64,000 nt of DNA from Muriiphilus sp048268845. GTDB taxonomy: Bacteria; Pseudomonadota; Alphaproteobacteria; Rhodobacterales; Rhodobacteraceae. Below the pieces are notes generated by a model. That model ran no database searches. It saw only the letters and a list, made by a program, of their open reading frames with translations, and was not told where the DNA came from. Shown in pieces: positions 39,193 through 48,080 of this stretch. The DNA lies in NCBI GenBank assembly GCA_048268845.1, contig JBLWUQ010000007.1, forward strand, positions 1-64,000, written 5' to 3'. Position numbers and translations under genes: made by a program. Position 1 is the stretch's first letter; every line of letters starts with the position of its first letter.

Positions 39193-40269
39193 TCACCCGC
39201 GCCTTGCGTTCGCCACCACCATCAATTCGCCGACGTTCTCGCGGGTGATATAGCCGATCATCCGCTCGCCTTCGCCCATGATCGCCACGGCGGCGGTTCC
39301 CGGCTGCATCCGGGCCAGCACGATATCGAGCCCCTCCATCAGCGTCGCGCGCGGCACATCGCTTGCCATGATGTCGGCCACGCGGCGGGGACGCTCTGCC
39401 GCCGCCAGCCCGCGAAACAGCGCATCGCGCGTCAAAAAGCCCTGAAACCGGCCGCTGGCGGGGTCGATCACCGGAAACTCGTGCTGCGTTGTGCGGATCA
39501 GCGCTGCCGATGCGGTGTCGAGCCCGTCCTCGGGTGCGAGCACGTCATAGGTCGTGATCATCGCATCCCGCGCCATCATCTGACGCGCAACCACGCGCAT
39601 CTGTTCATCCGAGCTTTCCGCGCCGGCCGCGATGAAGATGAAAAACGCGATCAGCAGCAGCATCGGGTTGCCGGCGATCAGTCCGAACAGCCCCATGCCG
39701 AAGGCCAGAACCTGCCCGGCCGTCGCGGCGATCCTTGTCGCGCGCACCCGGTCGGTGGACATCGCCAGCAGCGCGCGCAGCACCCGGCCGCCGTCCATCG
39801 GAAAGGCCGGCAACAGGTTGAAGACCGCAAGGACCAGGTTCAGGACCGCGATCTGCGAGGGCAGGGTGGCCAGAGAAATCTCGGACAGGGGTGTCGCTGC
39901 GGCATCGACGCCGAAGATCAGCGCGAGAATGGCGAAGATCACCACGTTCACCGCCGGCCCGGCCAGCGCGACGAGGATCTCCTCGGAGGGTTTTTCCGGC
40001 ATCCGCTCCAGCCGCGCCAGCCCGCCGATCGGCAGGAGCGTGACGTCCGGCGTGCGGATGCCGAAGCGCCGCGCCATCAGGGCGTGGCCGAACTCATGCG
40101 CCACCACGCAGGCAAAGAGGATGAGGACATAGAGGATGTAGAGTGCCGCACCGGACGGGCCGGCGGCAAGGTAGCCCGATACGCCGATCCAGGCGATCAG
40201 CAGGAAAAAGGTGGCATGAACCCGAAGTTCACTGCCGAATAGCCTGCCGATCGGAAATGACCACGCCAT
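39193..40269 (-). CDS. Site-2-protease family (M50) protein with CBS domains
   Basis: 358 residues. Six or so membrane helices carry the zinc motif HEFGH (58-62) and the second ligand in PAFPMDGGR (about 158-166); the last 140 residues hold two CBS domains (MITTYDVLAPEDG onward), which bind adenosyl nucleotides. Such SpoIVFB-like proteases cut membrane-bound substrates; the CBS pair may couple activity to energy state. The substrate is unknown. It follows ssb on the same strand after 96 bp and converges on aroB. Confidence 0.92.
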   Translation of the reverse strand: MAWSFPIGRLFGSELRVHATFFLLIAWIGVSGYLAAGPSGAALYILYVLILFACVVAHEFGHALMARRFGIRTPDVTLLPIGGLARLERMPEKPSEEILVALAGPAVNVVIFAILALIFGVDAAATPLSEISLATLPSQIAVLNLVLAVFNLLPAFPMDGGRVLRALLAMSTDRVRATRIAATAGQVLAFGMGLFGLIAGNPMLLLIAFFIFIAAGAESSDEQMRVVARQMMARDAMITTYDVLAPEDGLDTASAALIRTTQHEFPVIDPASGRFQGFLTRDALFRGLAAAERPRRVADIMASDVPRATLMEGLDIVLARMQPGTAAVAIMGEGERMIGYITRENVGELMVVANARRG

Positions 40270-40365
40270 GACGCCCCTCGCAATACCGCCGCACCGAAGG
40301 TGGTGCGCCCTTCACAGATGTGCGCGCGGGCGCCGAGGCTCAACCCCCAGGGACCGAACCGGTGT

Positions 40366-40863
40366 CTAGAACGGGATCTCGTCGTCGAACCCGCCACCAC
40401 CACCTCCGCCCGAAGGCGCGGGTCCACGGTCGCCACCGCCAACGCCACCACCATAGCCGCCGCCGTAGTCATCACCGCCGCCGCCAGCGTAGTCGCCGCC
40501 ACCGCCGCCACTACGCCCGTCGAGCATCACCAGCGTGCCGTTGAAGCCTTGAAGCACGACTTCCGTCGAATACTTGTCCTGGCCTGACGCATCCTGCCAT
40601 TTGCGGGTCTGCAACTGGCCCTCGATATAGACCTTCGAGCCTTTGCGCAGGTATTGCTCGGCGACCTTGACCAGACCTTCCTGGAAGATCGCGACCGAGT
40701 GCCACTCGGTCTTTTCGCGCCGCTCGCCGGTGGTGCGGTCTTTCCATGTTTCCGAGGTCGCGATGCGCAGGTTGCACACCTTGCCGCCGTTCTGGAACGT
40801 GCGCACCTCGGGGTCGCGGCCCAGATTGCCGATGAGAATGACCTTGTTGACCGAACCCGCCAT
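40366..40863 (-). CDS. ssb: Single-stranded DNA-binding protein
   Basis: 165 residues. OB-fold start MAGSVNKVILIGNLGRDPEVR, then TEWHSVAIFQEGLVKVAEQYL; the linker is Gly-rich (about residues 115-158) and the acidic tip is DDEIPF, which recruits partner proteins in replication and repair. GGAGG lies 6 nt before ATG 40863; the in-frame extension to 40917 is not needed. Confidence 0.97.
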   Translation of the reverse strand: MAGSVNKVILIGNLGRDPEVRTFQNGGKVCNLRIATSETWKDRTTGERREKTEWHSVAIFQEGLVKVAEQYLRKGSKVYIEGQLQTRKWQDASGQDKYSTEVVLQGFNGTLVMLDGRSGGGGGDYAGGGGDDYGGGYGGGVGGGDRGPAPSGGGGGGGFDDEIPF

Positions 40864-41019
40864 GGCAGACCTCCCGAATCCCTTGAAATCGTTTCCATGG
40901 TTACAACACCCGATCACGGTGAAGGAAAGGTTAATTTCCCCGCCGCGGGTTTGGCGGCGCAGGAGTCTGGCGGGGCGGGATCAATTGCGCTAGAATGGCG
41001 CAAACTCGCGGGGGACGTG

Positions 41020-41604
41020 ATGCGACAGGTCATGCTTTTGTCGACGGCTTTGCTGGTTGCCGGGGCCATGCCAGCCTCTGCCGAAACGCTGTTCTCCTCA
41101 TCCTCGGGCGGGTCGAGCTTTGCCGCGGCGCTCAAGGTGCTCGACGGGCGCGCGGCCGATCAGTATCGTGCCTCGGTGCGCCTGACGCCCACCTACACGC
41201 CGGGACAGGACGGAGTAATCCCTGCCTTTACAGGCTCTTACCGGGGTGAATACCTGGAACATGCACGCGCCGCGGCGCGCAAGCATGGCATCCCCGAGAA
41301 CCTGTTCCTGCGCCTCGTGCAGCAGGAATCGGGCTGGAACGTCGGCGCGGTCAGCCACAAGGGCGCGCTCGGGCTGGCGCAGCTGATGCCCGACACGGCG
41401 GTGCGTCTGGGGGTCGATGCGACCGATCCGCTCGAGAACCTCGACGGTGGCGCGCGCTATCTGCGCCAGCAATTCGACCGGTTCAAATCCTGGCGGCTGG
41501 CGCTTGCGGCCTATAATGCCGGGCCGGAGGCGGTGGCGAAATACGACGACGTGCCACCCTATGCCGAAACGCAGGGCTATATCCTGGCGATTCTCGGGGG
41601 CTGA
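41020..41604 (+). CDS. Lytic transglycosylase (SLT family)
   Basis: 194 residues with signal peptide (MRQVMLLSTALLVAGAMPAS, AEA-like cut near 22). The SLT domain has the catalytic Glu in LRLVQQESGWN, GALGLAQLMPDTA and LALAAYNAGPEAVAKY. It cleaves peptidoglycan glycan strands in the periplasm. GGGGGA precedes ATG 41020. Divergent from ssb. Confidence 0.92.
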   Translation: MRQVMLLSTALLVAGAMPASAETLFSSSSGGSSFAAALKVLDGRAADQYRASVRLTPTYTPGQDGVIPAFTGSYRGEYLEHARAAARKHGIPENLFLRLVQQESGWNVGAVSHKGALGLAQLMPDTAVRLGVDATDPLENLDGGARYLRQQFDRFKSWRLALAAYNAGPEAVAKYDDVPPYAETQGYILAILGG

Positions 41605-41671
41605 CCGGCGAGATCCGGCGCGGCCTACCGACAAATCACATCACATGCGGACGACCGCAACCTGCGTTGGC

Positions 41672-42478
41672 TTAGCTGCCCCGGCGAAACGCCGAGGGCG
41701 TGCGGCCGGTGTGCTGGGTGAAGGCGCGGGTGAAATAGGCCGGCGAGGCGAACCCCAGCGCGACGGCGATGTCCTTGACCGGCATATGCGTCTCGGTCAG
41801 CAACCGGCGCGCTTCGTAATGCACCCGGTCGGCAAGGATCGCTGATGCGGGGCGGCCACAGGCCTTGTTGCAGACCCGGCTGAGGTGGGTCGGCGTCACG
41901 CCCAGAACCTTGGCATAGTCGCGCACGGTCTTGGGCGAATGGAAATCCTGCTCGACCAGCGAGGTGAAGGCGGCAGCAAGGCGCGTCGAGGCGTTCTCGC
42001 GGGTTTCCTCGACCTCGTAGCCGCCCATCTGCCGCTCGATCCACACCGACAACAGCCCGGCATGGGACAGGAGCGCGCGCTCGGAGGCGGTGGCGCCATT
42101 GTCCAGCTCGGTCTGGATCGAGTCGATCAGGCGGTTGAGTTCGATATGCTGCTCGGCGTCGGTCAGGCGCAGGTGCACCGGGTCCTCGGGCAGCGACAGC
42201 TGGGTCTCGACCCCGGCGGGGAAGACCACGATCATGCCGTGCACCGCCGAATTCATCTCGAACCCGTGCATGGTCCCGGCGGGAACGAAGACCGCGTTAT
42301 GCGCGGTATAGCCCGACGTGCGGCCATTCATGGTGATTCGGCCCTGGCCGCGGGTGAACCACAGGAGAACCGGCGCGCCATAGCTTCGCATCGCCTCGGT
42401 CCGCCAGCGCCCCCCTTTCGCCAGACGTGCGAGTGGCAGGACCCGGAACGGGGAAACGAGCGAGTTTTGATGTTGCAT
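41672..42478 (-). CDS. AraC-family transcriptional regulator
   Basis: 268 residues. An N-terminal cupin-like sensing domain (AHNAVFVPAGTMHGFEMNS) precedes two helix-turn-helix motifs: TVRDYAKVLGVTPTHLSRVC and VKDIAVALGFASPAYFTRAF with the family ending GRTPSAFRRG. The sensing domain looks like those of regulators of aromatic-compound use, but the effector is unknown, and no obvious target gene is next to it. The ribosome site is weak. About 450 bp without a gene lie upstream. Confidence 0.88.
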   Translation of the reverse strand: MQHQNSLVSPFRVLPLARLAKGGRWRTEAMRSYGAPVLLWFTRGQGRITMNGRTSGYTAHNAVFVPAGTMHGFEMNSAVHGMIVVFPAGVETQLSLPEDPVHLRLTDAEQHIELNRLIDSIQTELDNGATASERALLSHAGLLSVWIERQMGGYEVEETRENASTRLAAAFTSLVEQDFHSPKTVRDYAKVLGVTPTHLSRVCNKACGRPASAILADRVHYEARRLLTETHMPVKDIAVALGFASPAYFTRAFTQHTGRTPSAFRRGS

Positions 42479-42561
42479 GGCGCGGCAGCTGTCCCTGAAA
42501 CTTCTTGGTGTGGTGACACACGTTCTCGTGAATAGCTGATTTCGGCCCATCTGTCGCCCCC

Positions 42562-42598
42562 GGTTATCCACAGCCTGCCGGCTTTCCTGTGGATAACC
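42562..42598. promoter_or_regulatory. Two inverted perfect DnaA-box sequences
   Basis: GGTTATCCACAG (42562-42573) and CTGTGGATAACC (42587-42598) form a 12-bp inverted repeat. Each arm contains the consensus DnaA box TTATCCACA (42564-42572 on plus, 42588-42596 on minus). The 13-nt spacer could also be a hairpin loop. It lies in a gene-free region upstream of the AraC gene. Confidence 0.6.
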
Positions 42599-42599
42599 C

Positions 42600-42925
42600 G
42601 AATCGAAATCCAACTGTCGCAGAAGTGTCACGCCGGGTGCCGCATCGGCGGCGCCATGCCGATGCGCAGGCGTGCAACCGCCGCAGGCGGGCGTGGCAGA
42701 TCGGGGCGAAACCTCCGCTGCAGGTGCACATGCAGCAAGCCAGCGTAACGATTGAGTTTTATCGTATATTCCCGTTTGGCACCCGCGCCGCAGGCTGCAA
42801 TCGGGCTGTTTTGGCGGCCTCAGCCGATGCCGGACGGGGCCATCTTGCCGCCTTCGGCCCGCATCGCGGCCAATCTGCGGCGAGTCGGGTCGTTGTCCGA
42901 ATCGGTCAAGTGCGTCCCCGTATGG
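42600..42925. other. Gene-free region between the AraC gene and miaA
   Basis: An open frame of 144 codons on the plus strand (42589-43023) has an Arg/His/Ala-rich translation typical of antisense reading and runs into miaA. I see no RNA gene, terminator with T-run or mobile element here. The AT-richer stretch near 42740-42775 could hold a promoter. Confidence 0.5.
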
Positions 42926-43816
42926 TCACGGCGCTTCGGACCCCAAGGGCACCTGCCGCCAGTCCGTCATGCGGGCGCGAAACCAGGTGCGTTGGCGCTT
43001 GGCATATTGTTGCGAGGCGATGATGGCGAGGGTGCGGGCCTCGGCCAGCGTGGCCTCGCCGCGAAGATGCGCGATCAGTTCCTGCGCGCCGATCGCCTTG
43101 GCCGAGGGCAGGGCGGCCGACCATCCGGGCAGGTTGGCGCGCGCCTCGTCCAACGCACCGGCGGCCAGCATGCCGTCGAAACGCCGCTCGATCCGCGCGC
43201 GCAGCCAGTCGCGCGGCGCGTCAAGCACCAGCGGCGTCGCCTGCGCCAGCGGCAACAGCGGCGGCGGTGTGTCGTCCTGCCACTCCGCCAACCCGCGCCC
43301 GGTGGTGCGCATCACCTCCCAGGCGCGCTGTACCCGCATCGGGTTTTGCGTGTCGATCCGGGCGCGGGTGGCCGGGTCAAGCTCGGCCAGCATCGGTGCG
43401 GGACCCGACTCGGCCAAGATCGCGTCGGCTTCGGCGCGAATCCCGGCCGGGGTCGGGGGGATGTCGGCCAGTCCTTCGGTCAGGGCGGTAAAATAAAGCC
43501 CGGTGCCACCGACGATGATCGGACGCTCGGGGCCTTCGAGCAGCGGGGCCAGGTCACGCAGCCAGTGGCCGACGGAATAGGCTTTGTCACCGGGCACATG
43601 GCCATAGAGCCGATGCGCCGCGACCGCCTCCTCGTCGCTCGAGGGGCGGGCGGTCAGGATGCGCCAGTTGGCGAAGACCTGAAGCGCATCGGCGTTCACG
43701 ATCACGCCGCCGGTGCGCTGCGCGATCCTCAGCGCCAGCGCCGATTTGCCCGAGGCGGTCGGCCCGGCGATGAGCACGGGGCGGTCGGCGGGAATGGTCT
43801 CGATCGCCACGTCCAA
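42926..43816 (-). CDS. miaA: tRNA dimethylallyltransferase MiaA
   Basis: 296 residues. P-loop GPTASGKS (18-25), then RPSSDEEAVAAHRLYGHVPG with the tRNA-contact region, and GGTGLYFTALTEGLADIP. It adds dimethylallyl to A37 of tRNAs reading U-starting codons. Divergent from pyrH across 112 bp. The C-terminus ends YAKRQRTWFRARMTDWR, as in the family. Confidence 0.94.
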   Translation of the reverse strand: MDVAIETIPADRPVLIAGPTASGKSALALRIAQRTGGVIVNADALQVFANWRILTARPSSDEEAVAAHRLYGHVPGDKAYSVGHWLRDLAPLLEGPERPIIVGGTGLYFTALTEGLADIPPTPAGIRAEADAILAESGPAPMLAELDPATRARIDTQNPMRVQRAWEVMRTTGRGLAEWQDDTPPPLLPLAQATPLVLDAPRDWLRARIERRFDGMLAAGALDEARANLPGWSAALPSAKAIGAQELIAHLRGEATLAEARTLAIIASQQYAKRQRTWFRARMTDWRQVPLGSEAP

Positions 43817-43928
43817 GGGCGCATCCTTCGGCTATTTGTCCACGCCGGGACATTCACGCATTGAACCGCCCCGGCTTTTCCGACATTTTGCGCCAAGCGA
43901 ACCACGACCGGCGGGACAGGGCAAGACG

Positions 43929-44672
43929 ATGAGCGAAACCGACACCGGAGCGGCGCGGCTGCATCCGAAATACAAGCGCGTGATGCTGAAGATCTCGGGC
44001 GAGGCGCTGATGGGCGATCAGGGCTATGGCCTCAACCCGCCGACCGTCCAGCGCATCGCCAACGAGGTCAAGTCGGTGCACGACATGGGCGTGGAGATCT
44101 GCATGGTGATCGGCGGCGGCAACATCTTTCGCGGCCTGCAGGGCTCGGCGCAGGGGATGGAACGCACGACGGCGGATTACATGGGGATGCTGGCGACGGT
44201 GATGAACGCGCTGGCGATGCAGTCCGCGCTTGAGGATCTGGGCGTCTTCACCCGCGTGGTCAGCGCGATCCCGATGGATCAGGTCTGCGAGCCCTATATC
44301 CGCCGCCGCGCCGTCAGGCATCTTGAAAAGGGCCGGGTGGTGATCTTCGCCGCCGGCACCGGCAACCCCTATTTCACCACCGACACCGCGGCGACCCTGC
44401 GCGCCAACGAGATGGCCTGCGAGGCGATCTTCAAGGGCACCAAGGTCGACGGGGTCTATGACAAGGACCCCAAGAAGTTCCCCGATGCCAAGCGTTACGA
44501 CCACGTGAGCTACGACGAGGCTCTTGCCAAACGCCTGGGGGTGATGGACGCCTCGGCAATCGCGCTGGCGCGCGACAACCGGATGCCGATCATCGTCTTC
44601 AGCCTCGACGAGCCCGGCGGTTTTCGCGGCATCCTCGCCGGCGAGGGCACCTATACCACGGTTTCGGGCTGA
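43929..44672 (+). CDS. pyrH: Uridylate kinase
   Basis: 247 residues of the amino-acid-kinase fold. KYKRVMLKISGEALMG, MVIGGGNIFRG, FAAGTGNPYFTTDTAATLRA and KVDGVYDKDPKK match bacterial UMP kinase. It makes UDP from UMP. It begins the conserved run pyrH-frr-uppS-cdsA-dxr-rseP-bamA. An ACGATG start with AGGGCAAG upstream is used; frame extension to 43713 overlaps miaA and is rejected. Confidence 0.95.
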   Translation: MSETDTGAARLHPKYKRVMLKISGEALMGDQGYGLNPPTVQRIANEVKSVHDMGVEICMVIGGGNIFRGLQGSAQGMERTTADYMGMLATVMNALAMQSALEDLGVFTRVVSAIPMDQVCEPYIRRRAVRHLEKGRVVIFAAGTGNPYFTTDTAATLRANEMACEAIFKGTKVDGVYDKDPKKFPDAKRYDHVSYDEALAKRLGVMDASAIALARDNRMPIIVFSLDEPGGFRGILAGEGTYTTVSG

Positions 44673-44768
44673 GCGCAGGCGCGGCCGACCACCCGGCGAC
44701 TATACATCGGCGCGCATCTCGCTATATACCCGGCGCGGAATGCGTGCCGGAACGAGAAGGGCAAACCC

Positions 44769-45329
44769 ATGGCTGACGAGTTTGAGATTGATCTCGACGA
44801 CCTTGAGCGTCGGATGAAAGGGGCGCTGGATGCGCTCAAGCAGGAATTCGCGAGCCTGCGCACCGGCCGGGCCTCGGCGACGATGGTCGAGCCGATCCAG
44901 GTCGAGGCCTACGGCGTGATGACACCGATCAACCAGGTCGGCACGGTGAACGTCCCCGAACCGCGCATGGTCACGATCAACGTCTGGGACCGGAGCCTTG
45001 TGCAGAAGGTCGAGAAGGCGATCATGGAATCGGGTCTGGGCATCAACCCGCAGACCAACGGCACCATCATCATGCTGCCGATCCCGGAGCTGAACGAGGA
45101 GCGCCGGCGCCAGTTGACCAAGGTCGCCGCACAATACGCCGAAAGCGCCCGTATCGCGCTGCGCAACGTGCGCCACAACGGTATGGACACGCTCAAGAAG
45201 GCCAAGGACGGAATGAGCGAGGACGACCAGAAGCTCTGGCAGGACGAGATTCAGGGGCTGACCGACAAATATGTCGGCCTGGTCGACAAGATGCTTGAAC
45301 ACAAGCAGGAAGAGATCATGCAGGTCTGA
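44769..45329 (+). CDS. frr: Ribosome recycling factor
   Basis: 186 residues. The RRF signature LRTGRASATMVEPIQVEAYG near residue 30 and the C-terminal LTDKYVGLVDKMLEHKQEEI are clear. It splits post-termination ribosomes with EF-G. GAGAAGG stands before the ATG. It lies 96 bp after pyrH, as in most bacteria. Confidence 0.97.
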   Translation: MADEFEIDLDDLERRMKGALDALKQEFASLRTGRASATMVEPIQVEAYGVMTPINQVGTVNVPEPRMVTINVWDRSLVQKVEKAIMESGLGINPQTNGTIIMLPIPELNEERRRQLTKVAAQYAESARIALRNVRHNGMDTLKKAKDGMSEDDQKLWQDEIQGLTDKYVGLVDKMLEHKQEEIMQV

Positions 45330-45358
45330 CCCTGTCTGGCGCCCGGAACGGAGTGCGA

Positions 45359-46123
45359 ATGACCAGCCCCAGAGGCCTTGATACGGCGGTGTCCCTCGCC
45401 GTCGCCACGCGCGGCACCAACGGCCCCCGCCATGTGGCGGTGATCATGGACGGCAATGGCCGCTGGGCGCAGAGCCGCGGGCGGCCGCGACTGTTCGGTC
45501 ACCATGCCGGCGCGCGCCGGGTGCGCGAGATCGTCGAGGCCTGTCCGGGGCTGGGCGTCAAGTATCTGACGATCTTCGCCTTCTCGACCGAGAACTGGAA
45601 GCGCACCCAGTCCGAAGTGGCCGGGCTGATGAGCCTGTTTCGCCGCTACATCACCAGGGAGGCGCGCACGCTGGCCGAGAACGGCATAAGGGTGCGCTTC
45701 ATCGGCGACCGGGTTCGGCTGGACGCCAAGCTGCAGGCGCTGATGGACGAGCTTGAGGCGCTGACGGCGGGCAACGATCTGGTGCATCTGACGGTCGCGC
45801 TCAACTACGGTGGCCGCGACGAGGTGGCGCGCGCCACGAGGCGGCTGGCGCAGGACGTGGCGGCGGGTCGGCTCGACCCCGAGACGGTCGATGAGGAAAC
45901 CCTGCCGCGCTATCTCGACACCTATGTGCTGCCGGACCCTGACCTGGTGATCCGCACCTCGGGCGAGGCGAGGATTTCCAACTTCCTGCTTTGGCAGTCG
46001 GCCTATTCGGAATACGAGTTCGTCGACACCCTCTGGCCCGATTTCACCGCCGAGATCTTCGCCGGGATTATCGGCAATTACGGCGGGCGCGAGCGGCGGT
46101 TCGGGGCGGTGAAGAATGGCTGA
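45359..46123 (+). CDS. uppS: Undecaprenyl diphosphate synthase
   Basis: 254 residues of the cis-prenyltransferase family. HVAVIMDGNGRWAQSRG holds the catalytic Asp; GARRVREIVEACP, FAFSTENWKR and DLVIRTSGEARISNFLLWQ with YSEYEFVDTLWPDF complete the set. It makes the C55 lipid carrier for peptidoglycan and LPS. ATG 45359 with GGAG upstream is used. Its end overlaps cdsA by 8 nt. Confidence 0.96.
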   Translation: MTSPRGLDTAVSLAVATRGTNGPRHVAVIMDGNGRWAQSRGRPRLFGHHAGARRVREIVEACPGLGVKYLTIFAFSTENWKRTQSEVAGLMSLFRRYITREARTLAENGIRVRFIGDRVRLDAKLQALMDELEALTAGNDLVHLTVALNYGGRDEVARATRRLAQDVAAGRLDPETVDEETLPRYLDTYVLPDPDLVIRTSGEARISNFLLWQSAYSEYEFVDTLWPDFTAEIFAGIIGNYGGRERRFGAVKNG

Positions 46124-46892
46124 CGCAGCGGGCAAATGGGGCGATCTCGGCCCGCGTGTGATCTCGGCTATCGTGCTTCTGGCAATCGGCGGCGGCGCGG
46201 TCTGGCTGGGTGGGGCATGGTTTCTCTATGTCGCCGCCATCGCCGCCGGGCTGATCGGCTGGGAAATCGCGCGGATCTGCAACCGGGCCGACGGGCTGAT
46301 GCCGGTCGCCACCGGCGTCGTCGCCGGTTCGGCGATCCTGTTTTCGGGCTATGCGCCCGACTGGGTCTTGATCGTGCTGCTGGTCGGCGTGCCGGTCATT
46401 GCCGCCGCCGCGATCGCGCCGGGCGGCGATCGGCTCAGGATGTTCAACTACCTCGCCTGGGTGCTGGTCGCGACCTGGGGGCTGGTAGAGCTGCGCGGGC
46501 TTGGCATGGTGCCGGTGATCTGGCTGGCCTCGCTCGTGGTGGCCTGCGACATCGCCGGTTATTTCGTCGGGCGGACCGTCGGCGGGCCGAAGTTCTGGCC
46601 GCGCATCAGCCCGAAAAAGACCTGGTCTGGCACCATCGGCGGCTGGGTCGCGGCGGGCGCGGTCGGCATGGTCTTCGCGCCCTATCTCGGAGCCGGGGTG
46701 ATCTGGCTGTCGGTGCTGGTCGCCCTTGCCTCGCAGATGGGCGACATTGCGGCCAGCGCGTTGAAGCGCTCGAAGGGGGTCAAGGACTTCTCGGCGCTGA
46801 TCCCCGGCCATGGCGGCGTGTTCGACCGGTTCGACGCGCTGATGGGCGCGGCCCTGGTGGTGACGCTGGCGCGGCTGCTGGAGCTGGTATGA
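46116..46892 (+). CDS. cdsA: Phosphatidate cytidylyltransferase
   Basis: 258-residue membrane protein with about seven helices. The family signature near the C-terminus reads SQMGDIAASALKRSKGVKDF, followed by PGHGGVFDRFDAL. It makes CDP-diacylglycerol for phospholipid synthesis. Overlaps uppS (8 nt) and dxr (4 nt), so the three are translated together. Confidence 0.95.
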   Translation: MADAAGKWGDLGPRVISAIVLLAIGGGAVWLGGAWFLYVAAIAAGLIGWEIARICNRADGLMPVATGVVAGSAILFSGYAPDWVLIVLLVGVPVIAAAAIAPGGDRLRMFNYLAWVLVATWGLVELRGLGMVPVIWLASLVVACDIAGYFVGRTVGGPKFWPRISPKKTWSGTIGGWVAAGAVGMVFAPYLGAGVIWLSVLVALASQMGDIAASALKRSKGVKDFSALIPGHGGVFDRFDALMGAALVVTLARLLELV

Positions 46893-48061
46893 CGCGGCGG
46901 ATCTCGATCTTCGGGGCGACCGGGTCCATCGGCACGTCCACCATCGACCTGATCTCGCGCAATCCTGACGCTTTCGACGTGGTGGCGCTGACCGGCGGCG
47001 CCAATGTCGCGCTGCTGGCCGAGCAGGCCAGGGCGCTTCAGGCCGACATCGTCGTGACGGCGCATGAGGCAAGCCTTGCCGACCTGCGCGCGGCCCTTGC
47101 CGGAACCGGCATCGAGGCGGCGGCGGGGACAGCGGCGATCGAGGAGGCGGCGCGCCGGCCGGCGGACTGGGTGATGTCGGCCATCGTCGGGGCGGCAGGA
47201 CTGGCGCCGGGGCTGGCGGCGCTCGAGATCGGCGCGACGCTGGCGCTGGCCAACAAGGAAAGCCTTGTTACCGCCGGGCCTTTGGTGATGCAGACCGCGC
47301 GCAAACATGGCGCGCGGATCCTGCCGGTCGACAGCGAACATTCGGCGGTGTTTCAGGCGCTGGCGGGCGAGGACATGGCGGCGGTCGAGCGCGTCATCAT
47401 CACCGCCTCGGGCGGGGCGTTTCGCGACTGGCCGATGGACAGGCTCGCCGGTGCGACGCTGGCCGAGGCGTCGTGCCACCCGAACTGGGACATGGGCCAG
47501 CGCATCACCATCGACTCGGCCTCGATGTTCAACAAGGCGCTGGAACTGATCGAGACGCGCGAGTTCTTCGGCGTGGACCCGCAGAAGATCGAGGTGCTGG
47601 TGCACCCGCAATCGCTGGTTCACGCGTTGGTGGGCTTTCACGACGGTGCGCTGATGGCCCATGTCGGCCCGCCGGATATGCGCCACGCCATCGGCTATGC
47701 GCTGAACTGGCCCGAGCGCCACGCGCTGCCGGTCGAACGGCTCGATCTGGCGCGGATCGGCCAGCTGGAGTTTCGCGCCCCGGACGAGGCGCGCTATCCG
47801 GCGCTGGCGCTGGCGCGCGCGGTGATGGCCGAGGGCGGGCTGGCCGGGGCGGTGTTCAACGCCGCCAAGGAAGAAGCGCTCGACGCCTTCATCGAGGGGC
47901 GGATCGGGTTCATGGCAATGGCGGGCGTGGTCGAGGCGGTTCTGGACAGGATGTCGGGCGACCGAAGCCTCATCCACGCCGCAATCACCCTTGATAACGT
48001 GCGCGCGGCCGACCAGATGTCACGTCTGGCCGCACGCGAGATCATCACGACCGGACATTGA
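46889..48061 (+). CDS. dxr: 1-deoxy-D-xylulose 5-phosphate reductoisomerase
   Basis: 390 residues. NADPH loop FGATGSIGTSTID at the N-terminus; PVDSEHSAVFQAL and TASGGAFRDWPM with DMGQRITIDSASMFNKALE provide metal and substrate binding. It makes MEP for isoprenoids, which feed UppS. The ATG overlaps the cdsA stop. Confidence 0.97.
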   Translation: MTRRISIFGATGSIGTSTIDLISRNPDAFDVVALTGGANVALLAEQARALQADIVVTAHEASLADLRAALAGTGIEAAAGTAAIEEAARRPADWVMSAIVGAAGLAPGLAALEIGATLALANKESLVTAGPLVMQTARKHGARILPVDSEHSAVFQALAGEDMAAVERVIITASGGAFRDWPMDRLAGATLAEASCHPNWDMGQRITIDSASMFNKALELIETREFFGVDPQKIEVLVHPQSLVHALVGFHDGALMAHVGPPDMRHAIGYALNWPERHALPVERLDLARIGQLEFRAPDEARYPALALARAVMAEGGLAGAVFNAAKEEALDAFIEGRIGFMAMAGVVEAVLDRMSGDRSLIHAAITLDNVRAADQMSRLAAREIITTGH

Positions 48062-48080
48062 ACCCGGCAAGGAGGCAGAT

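Noticed and set aside
42589..43023. 144-codon frame between the AraC gene and miaA
   Set aside because: Begins within the inverted repeat, runs into miaA and translates to Arg/Ala/His-rich sequence with no family resemblance.
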